64,000 nucleotides of DNA from Coenobita brevimanus (GCA_032717465.1 CM064670.1:12644928-12708927), one strand, 5' to 3'; shown: positions 44,430 to 55,870, numbered from the stretch's first letter. Notes: generated by a model not told the origin, from the sequence alone. A program made the numbers and translations.

Positions 44430-46365
44430 GAGTAGACAGTAGATCAGTCAAACAGGGCAGTACTCCCAAGGTGGATGGAAAGCAGGTGATAAGGAGAACT
44501 GGAGCTCCCGTTCATCAACCCTTGGGTCTGGCTTCTGACCATCCCCTTCTGCTGAACCTTTTTAGTGTTTCAGTTACACAGAGAGTAGGCCAGCATACTC
44601 TTCTATACAAAATCCTCCAACTGTCAACACCAAACTACCTGCACATTACACACCACACTTCCTTAAAAAAAAAAAAAAAAAAGTCTCAACATCCAGCCTC
44701 GGAGTCTCGGGGGAGGGGGGAAGATAAAAGCCCCCACCATCAGTCTCTCTCCAGGTGATGGCAAAGAAAGATGCTTGGAACCACTGTCTGGCTCACTTCA
44801 TTTCTGCAACAATCATGACCTTTTCTCAGATGTTCTCGCTGTTGAACACCACCTCTCCTCCTTATTGAGACTTAACTAACTGAGGTGACTAGTAGCAAAT
44901 CCTTCTCAGAATCCTTGTACTTTATCTATTCTCCCCTCAGAGCCAAAGGTGGTTGTTGTGTATATGTATGCAACAACATATCTTGCTCTCGTGTTCCTGA
45001 ACTTGAATTTTCTGAATTCTCCACTCTCTGCCTTCAGTTGTCCTGTCATTTTCTGACTAAATATATCTGTGCTGTTTACTTATCCCCTGATTCTACTGAC
45101 TATGAAATATTCTTTGACTATCTTACTTCTGAGAAGGAACACATCCTATCAATTTTTCCTTTCTCTGAAGTCTCCATTCTAGTTGATTTCAATGTTCACC
45201 ACCACCTTTGGCTCTCCTCTCCTTCCACTAATCCACCTGGTGAACAAGTCTACATTTTTTTTTTCTTTGATGACCTTAGAGCAGCTTGTACAGCACCCTA
45301 CGCAAATCACTGGCTGCCTTGGAGAGAGTTCCAGCATACTTGACTTTTTCCTTACAACAAATCCTTCTGCTTATGCTGTTAATCGTATATCTCCATTTGG
45401 CTCCTCCAGTCACACTCTTATCACCTTTACCTGTCCTATTGCTGCATTGAGGCCAGTGGACCCCCCCCCCCAAGAAACTGTGGTTTTGGCACTTTGGAGC
45501 TGCTGATTGGGAGGCCCTTAGGCAGTAATCTTTAATTTTCCCTAGGATGATTATCGCCTCCATGCCTGTGAGCCATCTGTGTGTGCCATGCACATTACGA
45601 AGGTTATTCTCTCAGGCATGGAAACATTAATTCCCTTCTCTTATCCTGTGGCAAATGCAAGAAAATCTTGGTTTAATCACACTTGTTCTAATGCTGTCCA
45701 CAATAAAGAGAGAGCATTCAGAGCCATTCCACTATTGAATCTCATCTCTTTTTCTTTTTTGGCCGGAACCATGCAATGGCTGTCCTCTCTGCTAAAAGTA
45801 ATTTCATTCATACTAAATGCTCTCAACTCTCCAACTCACATTCTTTCTGCCCCTTCCTGCAACTTGCCAAAAAATTTTCTGACAACATTACTTTATCATC
45901 CTTCCCTTTTCTTTTCTGCTTTCATGACACTGCAACTGTTTCTTCAACCAACAAAGAAGAATCTTCGATCAGACTTTCTCCTCCAAATCCACCTTAAACA
46001 ATTCTGCTGTTCCTCCATCACTTCCTCCCTCTGACTTGCTTATGGCATACATTAAAATCTCTTCAGCTGATGTGTTTTCTGCCATCATTGACCTCAGTAC
46101 TAACCAGGCATATGGGCCTGATGGGGTCTTTCCTGTTGTCCTCAAGAACTGTGCTTCTGTGTTTACATCCAGCCTAGGTAAACCTTTTTGCCTTTGTCAA
46201 TTTGTACCTTTCCTTCTTGCGAGAAGTTTGTACTCATTCGGCCTGTCCCAAAGAAGGGTGGTCATTCCCAGCCCTCTAACTATCGCTCAGTTACTTTAAC
46301 ATCCTGTTTTTCAAAAGTTTTTCAATCTGTTCTTAACACAACATTTCTTAAACACCTCTCCTATC
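44430..46365 (+). mobile_element. Jockey-like LINE copy 2, left part
   Basis: Same family as 10408-13995. It begins with the 5' region (CAAGGTGGATGGAAAGCAGG, CTGGAGCTCCCG), continues through the endonuclease (RAKGGCCVYVCNNISCSRV, DFNVHHHLWLSSPSTNPPGE) and the N-terminal RT blocks (ADVFSAIIDLSTNQAYGPDG, VVLKNCASVF, PVPKKGGHSQPSNYRS), and is cut at CTCTCCTATC by the LTR element. Many frameshifts are present. The right part resumes at 52415. Confidence 0.87.
46361..46365. other. target-site duplication, left copy
   Basis: CTATC, repeated at 52415-52419 on the other side of the LTR element. Removing the element and one copy rejoins the LINE sequence as CTCTCCTATCATAACCTTC, matching LINE copy 1. 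Confidence 0.95.
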
Positions 46366-47423
46366 TGTCACGGGGTTTTTTATAATATCACGGTAATTTT
46401 AAAATAAATGCTTAAATGTTATTTAAATTGATATTTATATTCAATAATATTGAAGAGCAGAGACAATGGTTGTCTTGCTACATCAAGCAACGATTACTTT
46501 ACGTTGGCTTAGCACGATTCTCTGAGAACGAGAATTTATAAACTTTCTCAACAGTACACAGCAGAGACTAATTACTCACAATTGCTGAATTACTGTACTG
46601 TTAGCCTCTGGAGAAAGTTACATCACCCCTGACAATAAATAACTAATACTAATAATAATAACATCAGGTTCTTGCTGATGCATTAACTCCTGGCACAACG
46701 GATTTTAAGTTAATACAACAAGACTGGTCTAAGTACCAGTTATGAAAGCAAAACGTCTATGCAAGCTAGGAGCTATGTGGGAAATAAGCTTAATTACGGA
46801 GAAATGAAACAAGAGTTTACTTACATTAAGCTCAAGAAAGGAACTGTTAAATTTATTAATCACAAAAAATAAATTTAACGTTACAATTCAAATCAATTAA
46901 ATGAGACGCTCACTCACTCACTCACGCAATAGCTAAATACTTACGCCTAGGGAAAAACACCTTAACTAAGCTCTTAAAACTACAAAATACACAAAAGAAA
47001 TACCAGTCGATGAATGCTATGTATCACCACTAAGGTGGAGAACTAAAGGTGGGAGCTTGGAGAAACTGTAAGTGGAGTTTGGGTACTAGCTGACCTCTCG
47101 CACTGCTGCACAGGTCCTGTCTCCGTCACAGCAAACACTAAACTCAATTCAAATAATGTATAGGCAGGACGCACAAGCTACCAGAAGAAGGCGTGGCTAA
47201 CGGTTTTGGCAAGCAGAGGCGAACGATAAAGAAACAATAGTATCGCTCAGTAGCGCACTTAGTGACGTGCATTAAATCGGTCACTTTTGAAAGTGACGAA
47301 TGTTTTGAAAAGTATACTCCGAAATGGAGAGAGAAACGGTTAACTGAGCGATACACTGTGAGTTTTCCACTAATAGTTCGTGGCTTCTCACAAAAGGGAA
47401 ATGTCGCGAATTGATTCATGACA
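46366..47423 (-). repeat. 3' LTR of deletion derivative
   Basis: TGTCACGGGG to ATTCATGACA. Differences from its partner include two bases missing near the start, C/T at about 46504, G/A at about 47007, A/G at about 47181 and A/G near the end. Confidence 0.93.
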
Positions 47424-48039
47424 TTACGCCCCTACGAAATTAAATTTTTTCCTTATGGGAAAAAATTTGTGGATATATATATATATATGTACACATCCTA
47501 AGTCATCCACACAAGATTCACACTGTGGTGTGTATGCTATTCTGCTACAGGAGAAAGTCGCAGTCGCCAGTGAGCGAAAAAAAACCTCGTATTTACGTTA
47601 ATAGAAGCAAGCTTGAGGGAAAAACTCCGTGACGACGGTGAAAATCCTGTACTCAGGTCAAACTGAGCGAAAATTCGCTACATTTACACTGACAACTAAT
47701 TGTTGTGTAGCGTGGTGTATGTAATACACGGTGTAGGTGTGACAGTTGTAGTGTAACTGTACCTACGTGTAAAATGACACAGTAAATAACATGGCGACGA
47801 CGAAGGCAGAGGAGAAGAGGCAGCAGCGTGCGGCAGATGATCAGCTGGTCCGCACAGCAAAACTGCTACACCCATTGCTGAACCTGCAAAACCAATTAAG
47901 GTGGAGCATCAAAAGTGTCAATGAGACAAAATTCTTATTATGTTACAATTACTCTCTCTGGCTAGCAGTCAGTACATGCTATGAAAAGTACACTCGAGGT
48001 CGCCATTAATTTTAGCACACGATTATGGTCGGCCAGTTG

Positions 48040-48660
48040 AGAATCCCTGTGCAAACTCGGGTCTTCCATAGCCTCGAACTGCACACGGGTCCTCAACCTG
48101 TGCCTCAACCTACAGTACTTATATTAATATCGGAGAGCTGAGAAACCTTGTGCAAACTTGGGTCTTCCATAGCCTCAAGTCGCCTCTGCAGAGTTCTCTC
48201 TCGAACTTCCCCCTTAACCTACAATACAATACTTATATTAGTACCGGGAAGCTGAGAATCCTTGTGCAAACTTGGGTCTTCCATAGCCTCAAGTCGCCTC
48301 TGCGGAGTTCTCTCTCGAACTTTCCCCTTAACCTACAGTACAATACTTATATTAGTACCGGGAAGCTGAGAATCCTTGTGCAAACTTGGGTCTTCCATAG
48401 CCTCAAGTCGCCTCTGCGGAGTTCTCTCTCTTCCCCCTTAACCTACAGTACAATGCTTATATTAGTACCGGGAAGTTGAGAATCCTTGTGCAAACTTGGG
48501 TCTTCCATAGCCTCAAGTCGCCTCTGCGGAGTTCTCTCTCGAACTTCCCCCTTAACCTACGGTACATATATTAGTACCAGGAAGCTGAGAATCCTTATGC
48601 AAACTTGGGTCTTCCATAGCCTCAAGTCGCCTCTCAACTTCCCCCTTAACTTACGGTACA
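48040..48660. repeat. six tandem units of about 110-118 bp
   Basis: Each unit contains CTTGTGCAAACTTGGGTCTT, CCATAGCCTCAAGTCGCCTC and TTCCCCCTTAACCTAC, then TTATATTAGTACCGGGAAG. It lies in the 3' untranslated part of the deletion derivative. Unit starts are near 48040, 48139, 48249, 48368, 48478 and 48587. Confidence 0.92.
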
Positions 48661-48762
48661 TAATATGTATGTACAGGCCCTGGACATAATGTGTCCTGTG
48701 GGGCCAATGGGTGAGACGTCAGGTCTGCACCCACTTCACCACTACCCTGTCTCTCAACTGAC

Positions 48763-50952
48763 TCAAGAGATTACAGGTGTAGTTACAAATGGCACAGGAA
48801 GGGCATGTCCCTGATTAGCGGTGATACTTTGGCACACACTGCAAGAACGGACAAAACTATCTATGTCTCGTCCCATCCCTGGCCAGAAAAAGTCAGCTCG
48901 GATACGGCCCTGGGTCTTCCTTTTGCCCATGTGACCTCCTGAGGCTGAACAATGACCCCATTGTAACACTGCTAGGCGGTACTTGGCGGGAACGACAAAC
49001 TGCAGTCGAACCTCGCCCTCGGGTGTTCGTGACTCACGGTAGAGCCGTCCTTGTTTGCGAAGGAACTTGGCTCGACCTCCCCGTGAATACTTAATCACTC
49101 GACCCTTTTGTTTGTTCCGCACGGTAGCAAGTGTCGGGTCAGAATGTTGTTCTTGCACAACAAGTTGACTACACTTCAGATCTTGCGGCGATTCAATGAT
49201 CACTGGGGTGACACAGTCTGGAGCCTCAGTCATGGCTCGTGTTACCGCAGCAGCCGAAGTCTGAGTAGCGTCATCATCGGAGCAACTATCCTTGACTCCT
49301 TGAATATTGCCTACTATTAAGTCAAATAGAGGCTCTGGCATGACAACTGCAAGTGTCGTACCAGTATAAAATGGAGATGCCACCTGGATACATGCCTCAG
49401 GGAACAATCTCACTGATCCATCAATAAGCTTTGCATGGATCTGTCGACCTGTATACTGCTCAGGCCGAACTAAACTCTGCTTAACAGAGCAACCTGAGGA
49501 ACCATTGTCTCTCAGGACCTTCACAGGAATGCCTCCCACAAACCCTGGCTGAACAAGGAAGGTACTGTCACCTGTGGGAGGGCCTGTGGAGGAAGCAGCT
49601 AGCCACTCATGAGGCTGCTGAATTGATGTGGCAAACATTGTGCCTTGAGAATTATAAGGAGATGGAACATTGGCCATCTGTGGAGGGGGGTTCACTGTCA
49701 CTGTGGGACTAGTGAACTGTGGGGAAGTACCCACACTGGTAGGGACGTGACCACCAGGCTGCTGCTGAGGAATGAAGGCTGCATTCGCTTCCTGCCTCTT
49801 TTGAGCTGGTGGTGAAAAAGTTTGTCCCGACGGTCGGTTGCGTGGCTGATACTGCTGCTGGTTAGGGTACTTGTTGTACCTCTTCCACTCAGGTTTCTGA
49901 GTGTTTTGCCCCTGGTCCTTCTGTGGTTTTGGACCTTGACCATTACTCTGAGAACGGCCTTGGTGCTGGGATTCAGTCTGAGACGGCTTCCCAGACTTGG
50001 CAGTATCTTTTCTGCTCCAGGTGTTTTGCTTACGAGCTTGATACCCGTATGCAGTAAAGAATGCGTCAGCCTTCTCTGCCATTTGGCTGGCATCTTTCAC
50101 CTGGCAGATCTTAAGCTGTGCTATGAGCTCAGCAGGCCACGACCTCTCTAGCTGTGTACGCAGCATAAGGTCAATTATCCCCTCACGCGTGGAAGGAGTT
50201 TCATCTTTCTCCATCCACTCATTTAAGTAAGCTGTGAGACGATCAAGGAACTGAACAGCTGTCTCCTTGTCTTGGAGACGAGCTCGCATGAACTGAACTT
50301 TGGCGTCGTCTACTGTGAGACCATATGCCTTAATGAGTGCAGCTTTCATCATCTCATATGTGAGATTGTCTCCACGAATTCTGTGGAGAATATCGAGGGC
50401 GGGGCCCTCAAATAAACTAAGAAACTGAAGCCGCTTAGCTGCCTCATCCAGTTGATACATGTCTGCCATGTCCTCAAAACGAGCTATGTACGGCTCGATT
50501 CGCTCGCTTTCCTTGTATGAAGGAAGCTTGATGCGTGGGGTCGCCAGGACATGTGCAGGAAGAACGCTCGTGGAGCTTGGACCAACTGCACCAGATGTAT
50601 CTGAAGCCAAGGAATCTCGCTTGAGCTTCAGCACTTCAAGTTCATGTTCTCGTTCTTTGTCTCGTTGTTCACGCTCGTATTCGCGCTGTTCTCGCTCTTG
50701 TACTAGCTCGTGTTCGCGTTGTTCTCGCTCGTATTCGCGCTCTTTCTCACGCTGCTCTTGTTCATATGCACGCTCTCTTTCACGTTGTTCGCGCTGTTCT
50801 CGCTCGTATTCGCGCTGAATCTTACGCTCTTCACGGGCATCATTCTCGCGCTGCTGCTCCTGATTATGCCGTGAGAGTATATACTCTTTAATTTCGGTTG
50901 GGTCCGAAAGACCCATTTCTTTGGCTTCCTGTAAAAATACAGTAGTAGCCAT
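48763..50952 (-). CDS. Gmr1-like gag-protease-integrase zinc module polyprotein
   Basis: An intact 729-codon frame starting MATTVFLQEAKEMGLSDP. Domains: Glu/Arg/Gln coiled coil (about 34-105); capsid N-terminal part with LQFLSLFEGPALDILHRIRG (175-194); SCAN-like helical region (about 225-300, AVQFLDRLTAYLNEWMEKDE); Gln/Pro/Asn-rich tail (310-450) without a CCHC knuckle; aspartic protease region with LRDNGSSGCSVK (480-491); integrase HHCC module with H667, H674, C704 and C707. It stops 22 residues later, before any D,D,E residue. The capsid would form a particle, but the frame cannot encode reverse transcription or integration. The open state of 2.2 kb in an otherwise decayed neighbourhood fits a recent or still-mobilised element. 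Confidence 0.9.
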   Translation of the reverse strand: MATTVFLQEAKEMGLSDPTEIKEYILSRHNQEQQRENDAREERKIQREYEREQREQRERERAYEQEQREKEREYEREQREHELVQEREQREYEREQRDKEREHELEVLKLKRDSLASDTSGAVGPSSTSVLPAHVLATPRIKLPSYKESERIEPYIARFEDMADMYQLDEAAKRLQFLSLFEGPALDILHRIRGDNLTYEMMKAALIKAYGLTVDDAKVQFMRARLQDKETAVQFLDRLTAYLNEWMEKDETPSTREGIIDLMLRTQLERSWPAELIAQLKICQVKDASQMAEKADAFFTAYGYQARKQNTWSRKDTAKSGKPSQTESQHQGRSQSNGQGPKPQKDQGQNTQKPEWKRYNKYPNQQQYQPRNRPSGQTFSPPAQKRQEANAAFIPQQQPGGHVPTSVGTSPQFTSPTVTVNPPPQMANVPSPYNSQGTMFATSIQQPHEWLAASSTGPPTGDSTFLVQPGFVGGIPVKVLRDNGSSGCSVKQSLVRPEQYTGRQIHAKLIDGSVRLFPEACIQVASPFYTGTTLAVVMPEPLFDLIVGNIQGVKDSCSDDDATQTSAAAVTRAMTEAPDCVTPVIIESPQDLKCSQLVVQEQHSDPTLATVRNKQKGRVIKYSRGGRAKFLRKQGRLYRESRTPEGEVRLQFVVPAKYRLAVLQWGHCSASGGHMGKRKTQGRIRADFFWPGMGRDIDSFVRSCSVCQSITANQGHALPVPFVTTPVIS

Positions 50953-51339
50953 GGCGCTAATTTATTAAGCAAACCGAAATTGAGTACTGACTGCTTAGCG
51001 ACGAATACTAATGACACAAGTAAAGAGTACAGACACAAGCTAGTGGTGACCAGTCTTATCCAGTTAACTGGCAAAGAATAAATAAAAAATGTAAATGACT
51101 GGGAAGACTCAATAATAAACACAATGGGTACGGCGACTTCCCAGGAGCGAATAAAATCGTGTGGCGTTACCAAGAATAAACTAGAGTTAAGTACTCTATT
51201 GATTAATAAAGCAAAATTCACTTGCTAAATTAAGGGTAAACACCAGTAAGCTTGTGCCTATAAACTTTAATGATAAATACCTAAATATGAATGAGTGAGC
51301 ACTATCTCGTGAATAGCTTTAGAGCTAGGAGTTAATATC

Positions 51340-51356
51340 CTGGAATGAGGTCGCCA
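51340..51356 (-). other. primer binding site of deletion derivative
   Basis: TGGCGACCTCATTCCAG on the - strand, 2 bp inside the 5' LTR. It differs by one base from the same site in the complete element. Confidence 0.65.
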
Positions 51357-51358
51357 AT

Positions 51359-52414
51359 TGTCAGGGGTTTTTATAATATCACGGTAATTTTAAAATAAAT
51401 GCTTAAATGTTATTTAAATTGATATTTATATTCAATAATATTGAAGAGCAGAGACAATGGTTGTCTTGCTACATCAAGCAACGATTACTTTATGTTGGCT
51501 TAGCACGATTCTCTGAGAACGAGAATTTATAAACTTTCTCAACAGTACACAGCAGAGACTAATTACTCACAATTGCTGAATTACTGTACTGTTAGCCTCT
51601 GGAGAAAGTTACATCACCCCTGACAATAAATAACTAATACTAATAATAATAACATCAGGTTCTTGCTGATGCATTAACTCCTGGCACAACGGATTTTAAG
51701 TTAATACAACAAGACTGGTCTAAGTACCAGTTATGAAAGCAAAACGTCTATGCAAGCTAGGAGCTATGTGGGAAATAAGCTTAATTACGGAGAAATGAAA
51801 CAAGAGTTTACTTACATTAAGCTCAAGAAAGGAACTGTTAAATTTATTAATCACAAAAAATAAATTTAACGTTACAATTCAAATCAATTAAATGAGACGC
51901 TCACTCACTCACTCACGCAATAGCTAAATACTTACGCCTAGGGAAAAACACCTTAACTAAGCTCTTAAAACTACAAAATACACAAAAGAAATACCAGTCA
52001 ATGAATGCTATGTATCACCACTAAGGTGGAGAACTAAAGGTGGGAGCTTGGAGAAACTGTAAGTGGAGTTTGGGTACTAGCTGACCTCTCGCACTGCTGC
52101 ACAGGTCCTGTCTCCGTCACAGCAAACACTAAACTCAATTCAAATAATGTATAGGCAGGACGCACAAGCTGCCAGAAGAAGGCGTGGCTAACGGTTTTGG
52201 CAAGCAGAGGCGAACGATAAAGAAACAATAGTATCGCTCAGTAGCGCACTTAGTGACGTGCATTAAATCGGTCACTTTTGAAAGTGACGAATGTTTTGAA
52301 AAGTATACTCCGAAATGGAGAGAGAAACGGTTAACTGAGCGATACACTGTGAGTTTTCCACTAATAGTTCGTGGCTTCTCACAAAAGGGAAATGTCGCGA
52401 ATTGATTCGTGACA
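51359..52414 (-). repeat. 5' LTR of deletion derivative
   Basis: TGTCAGGGGT to ATTCGTGACA, 1056 bp. About 99% identical to 46366-47423 by eye and clearly related, at lower identity, to the LTRs of the complete element. Confidence 0.93.
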
Positions 52415-53335
52415 CTATCATAACCTTCTTTCCGGTCGTCAGTAATGGATTCTGCCAGGAACGCTTCATTGGTGATCTCATCTACCTTTCAGACTCCTGG
52501 TCTTCCTCCTTTCAGGACCTCGAAAGCTTTGCCATTGCACTTAACATCTCAAAGGCTTTTGACCGAGCCTGGCATAAACCTTTCATTTCTGAACTGCTCT
52601 CTTTTGGTTTCTGTCTTTCTATCCGAACCTTCATTTATAGCGTCCTGTCTGGTCGTTATTTAGCTGCTGTTGTAGACGGACACCGTTCCTCTCTTAGATC
52701 TGTCAACAGTGGTGTTCCTCAGGGCTCTGTCCTATCACGAACTCTGCTCTTACTATTCATCAGTGACCATCTAAGCTGTACATCCAACCCCATCCACTCA
52801 TATGCTGATGATTCCATGCTTCACCTTTCCATCCTCTTCCTAAAGAGTCCATCTCAGAAGTTACTTCAGCAAACAAGGGATGAGGCTATGGCACACGTAA
52901 TGTCTGACTTGGTTGATATCTCTGATTGGGGTAAAAAAAACTCAGTTCTTACTTCATTCCACCTGTCAGAATCTACCACGGGAATATCCTCTAATTTTTA
53001 ACAGTACCCAACTCAATCCTCCATCATCTTAGAACATTGTTGGGGTTTCATTCTCTCGGGATTTATCTTGGAAAGATCATATTACCTCTCCTGTAAAATC
53101 TGCTTCCAAGAGATAAAGTGTGCTAGTCCAGCGCTTTGCTTTCTTTACCCGTGCACAGTTGTTGACTTTATACACGGGTTTTATTTGCCCCTGTATAGAG
53201 TACAACTCTCATGTGTGGAGAGGATCCCCATATACAGTTCTTCTCAACCAGGTAGAGTTAAAGGATTTTTGTCTCATTAACTCTCCTCCTCCCTTACTTG
53301 CTCCCTTGAACCTCTATCTTGTCATTGCACTGTTG

Positions 53336-53420
<85 letters not shown>

Positions 53421-53790
53421 ATCGCTACATCAACGATCACTGCTTCTCTGAACTCTCTGCTGGCATCCCTTCACTGCTAAGGTGAATGCACAACATCTGT
53501 CTATCAGCAAACTCATTCTTATTCTGTTCAACTCTCTAATGCAAGAGGTAACCATTATTCCCAGTCCCTCATGTATGCAACAGGTCATCTCTGGAACTGT
53601 CTTCCTCTGTCTCTATTTTCTACCTTGTATGACCTTTAATCTATTAAATGCAGTGTGTCTAGGCATCTTGAAGTGAATGGATATTGAATTTGGCTCTCTA
53701 TTATCTTTCTATTATTTTTTCTTGGAGGGAACAGTCTGCGGGCATCTAGCCTCTCGTTCCTTCTTCCTTGCATAAAAAAAGATGCATCAT
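52415..53790 (+). mobile_element. Jockey-like LINE copy 2, right part
   Basis: Resumes the LINE after the LTR insertion: CQERFIGDLIYLSDSWSSSF, FDRAWHKPFIS, SGVPQGSVLSRTLLLLFISD, HSYADDSMLHLSILF (catalytic YADD) and DISDWGKKNSVLTS. After frameshifts come FICPCIEYNSHVW and the end block QQVISGTVFLCLYFLP. It closes near a short A run at 53776. A CT array of about 80 bp (53337-53415) interrupts the C-terminal coding part. Confidence 0.87.
53337..53415. repeat. (CT)n array inside LINE
   Basis: About 78 bp of CT within the LINE C-terminal coding part, expanded from CTCTGTCTCTTT-type sequence at the place where LINE copy 1 reads CTTTGTCTCTTTTCC. It was therefore born by slippage after insertion. 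Confidence 0.93.
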
Positions 53791-54099
53791 GAAAGGGAAT
53801 CAACCATGGATAGGAAAACATACTAAATCTCCCTCTGCTTAGGAATATTAGTAATTACGTTAAAATGGGAAGGAGGATAGGTTAAATAGTAGGTAAACGT
53901 TTTTTTGACTATTTTCCATATCGTTCGCTTTACACTTTGGCACATGCGTAAAAAAAATCTGTGAAAAGTACAGTATACCAAGCCTCCCTCAGCTTAGGAA
54001 TATGAGAGGAAATTGAGGCACAGAATTGATGAAACAACAGGCAAAATTTCATTCTGTTATTCTTATTTTTATTCATTATTATTATTATTATTATTATCC

Positions 54100-55870
54100 C
54101 CCTGTGGCGAGGGGGGGGGGGGCAGTCTGGCCACACTTTGGGTCGGTACTACCCCTCTGTGACCAGGTTATGTTAGGAAGAATTCTGCCACCATATTCCC
54201 TGTATGTTGTAAAAGGCGAATAAAAGGGATGGGATGAGGAGACTAGGGACTTCCCCCCCCCTTTGTCTATTTAGTTCGTACAGTAAGACGGAATAAAAAG
54301 GGATGGGGGACTGAGTTACTCCCGTACCCTGAAGAATGGGTCTATGAATGTGCATGGATGTAGTGCGACTGAGGCTAAAAGGGAGGAGATTGGGAGAATG
54401 TTTGTGAGAAGAAAGTTGGATGTGTTTGCTTTGAGTGAAACAGAGATGAAAGGAAAAGGTGAATCTAAGTTCGGAAGTGTGACTAGAGGGATGTCAGGTG
54501 TTGATAGAGGAAAAAAGGAAGGTGTGGCCTTGTTAGTGAGCCTGGAAGTGCAGTAGTGTGTGACGGAATGGAAGGAAGTGTTATTGAGACTGATGTGGGT
54601 GAAAGAGAAATTTGGGTGCGAGTTGTGGGTATTTGTGAGTGCATTTGGGCCTGGTAGTGAAATGGACGAAGAAGAGAGGGAGTCTTTCTGTAATGATGCT
54701 GATGAGTGTCTGCAGTTTTGAAGAGATATGAATGTGGTAATGACGGGAGATCTGAATGTTCGAGTGGGAAATGTAGCAGTTCAAGGTGTCGTTGGTATGC
54801 ATGGTGTGCCTGGACGAAATGATAATGGGCAAAGAATGATAGGGATGTATGTTGAGTGAGATAAGTGATTGGAAATACCTTGCTTGAGAAGAAAGATATT
54901 TACAAGTATACATGGGTGAGGCAGGAGGGTGGAAGGGTTGTTGATGGAGCTTTGATGGACTATGTGGCTGTGCCCAGAAATGTAAGAGGAAGATTGTTGG
55001 ATGTGAGAGTTTTGAGAGGGGAGGGTGGAGTATGTCTGACCACTAACTGATGGAGGGAAAGTTGAGAGTAGGTGTGAGGTGGGTGAGGGCTAAGAGAGTT
55101 GAATGTGGCAGGGAGGTTTTAAAAGTTAGTGAGTTGGATGAAAGGGGGAAAATTATAGAGTATCAGGAAAAGTTGTAAGATGAATGGAATACAGTGAAAG
55201 ATCAGGAAAATGGCAGTGAGGAGGAGGAATTGTGGTCATTTAAGGGTGCTGTGGTGGGGCATGTGGAAGAGGTGTGTGGTGTGAAATGAGTGGATGGTGG
55301 TGTAAGAAAGGGAAGTGAATGGTGGTGCAAGGAAGTAAGTATGGCTGCAGCTGAGAATGGATGTGCATATGAAGTGTGGCTGCACATGAAGGATGAGGTG
55401 TCATATGAGAGGCATAAGGAAAAGAGGAATAGGGCTAGACGGGCTGTGTGTGATGCTAAAGTGGCAGCAGATGAGAGATGGAGTAGGTGGTTGACTGAGA
55501 ATTTTCAACAGAAAAAGAAAATGTTTTGGAAAGAGGTGAAGAGGGTGCAAAAAGGAGTCTGGGAAGGAAGAGTGAGTAAAAGCAGTGGATGGAAGGATGT
55601 TAATTGAGATGGATGCAGTAAGGAAGATGCTGGCAGAATACTTTGAAGGATTGATAAATGAGGAGCAGGAAAGGGAGGCTGAGACTGTGGCATGGAAGGG
55701 TGCAAGGAATAAATGTGTTGGGGAGTGTTGAATCTTTGATCACGATGGAGGAAGTGCAGGAGGCAGTAAAAGAGATGAAAGCAGGGGAAGCTGCAGGTAT
55801 GGATGGGTGTGCTGTGGAATGCCTGAAAGGTGGTGGAGCGACTGTTGCTGAGTGCTTATCAAGTGGTTAA
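54100..55870 (+). mobile_element. LINE, 5' UTR to early RT, frameshifted
   Basis: A different family from A but of the same type. From a 5' leader (about 54100) it reads endonuclease MNVHGCSATEAKREEIGRMF, VFALSETEMKGKGESKFG (catalytic Glu), MTGDLNVRVGN, YKYTWVRQEGGR, then a linker KGSEWWCKEVS, KKKMFWKEVKRVQKG and the first RT block MKAGEAAGMDGCAVECLKGG. It breaks off at about 55870, so RT core and 3' end are missing. 3'-truncation is unusual for LINEs and suggests a later deletion. 53791-54099 holds only an ATT run and G/C homopolymers. Confidence 0.8.

Larger units (their letters stand above)
46366..52414 (-). mobile_element. non-autonomous Gmr1-like LTR element (deletion derivative)
   Basis: A 6049-bp element, - strand, with LTRs of 1058 and 1056 bp that differ at only about five or six places and a perfect CTATC target duplication. 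Between the LTRs lie the primer-site-like tract, one long open frame (gag, protease and the integrase zinc module) and a tandem-repeat 3' region. Integrase catalytic core, RT and RNase H are gone. By comparison with the complete element, the deletion joins a point after the zinc module to a point near the RNase H end. Low LTR divergence shows recent insertion, so movement must have used enzymes supplied by another copy. Confidence 0.9.
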
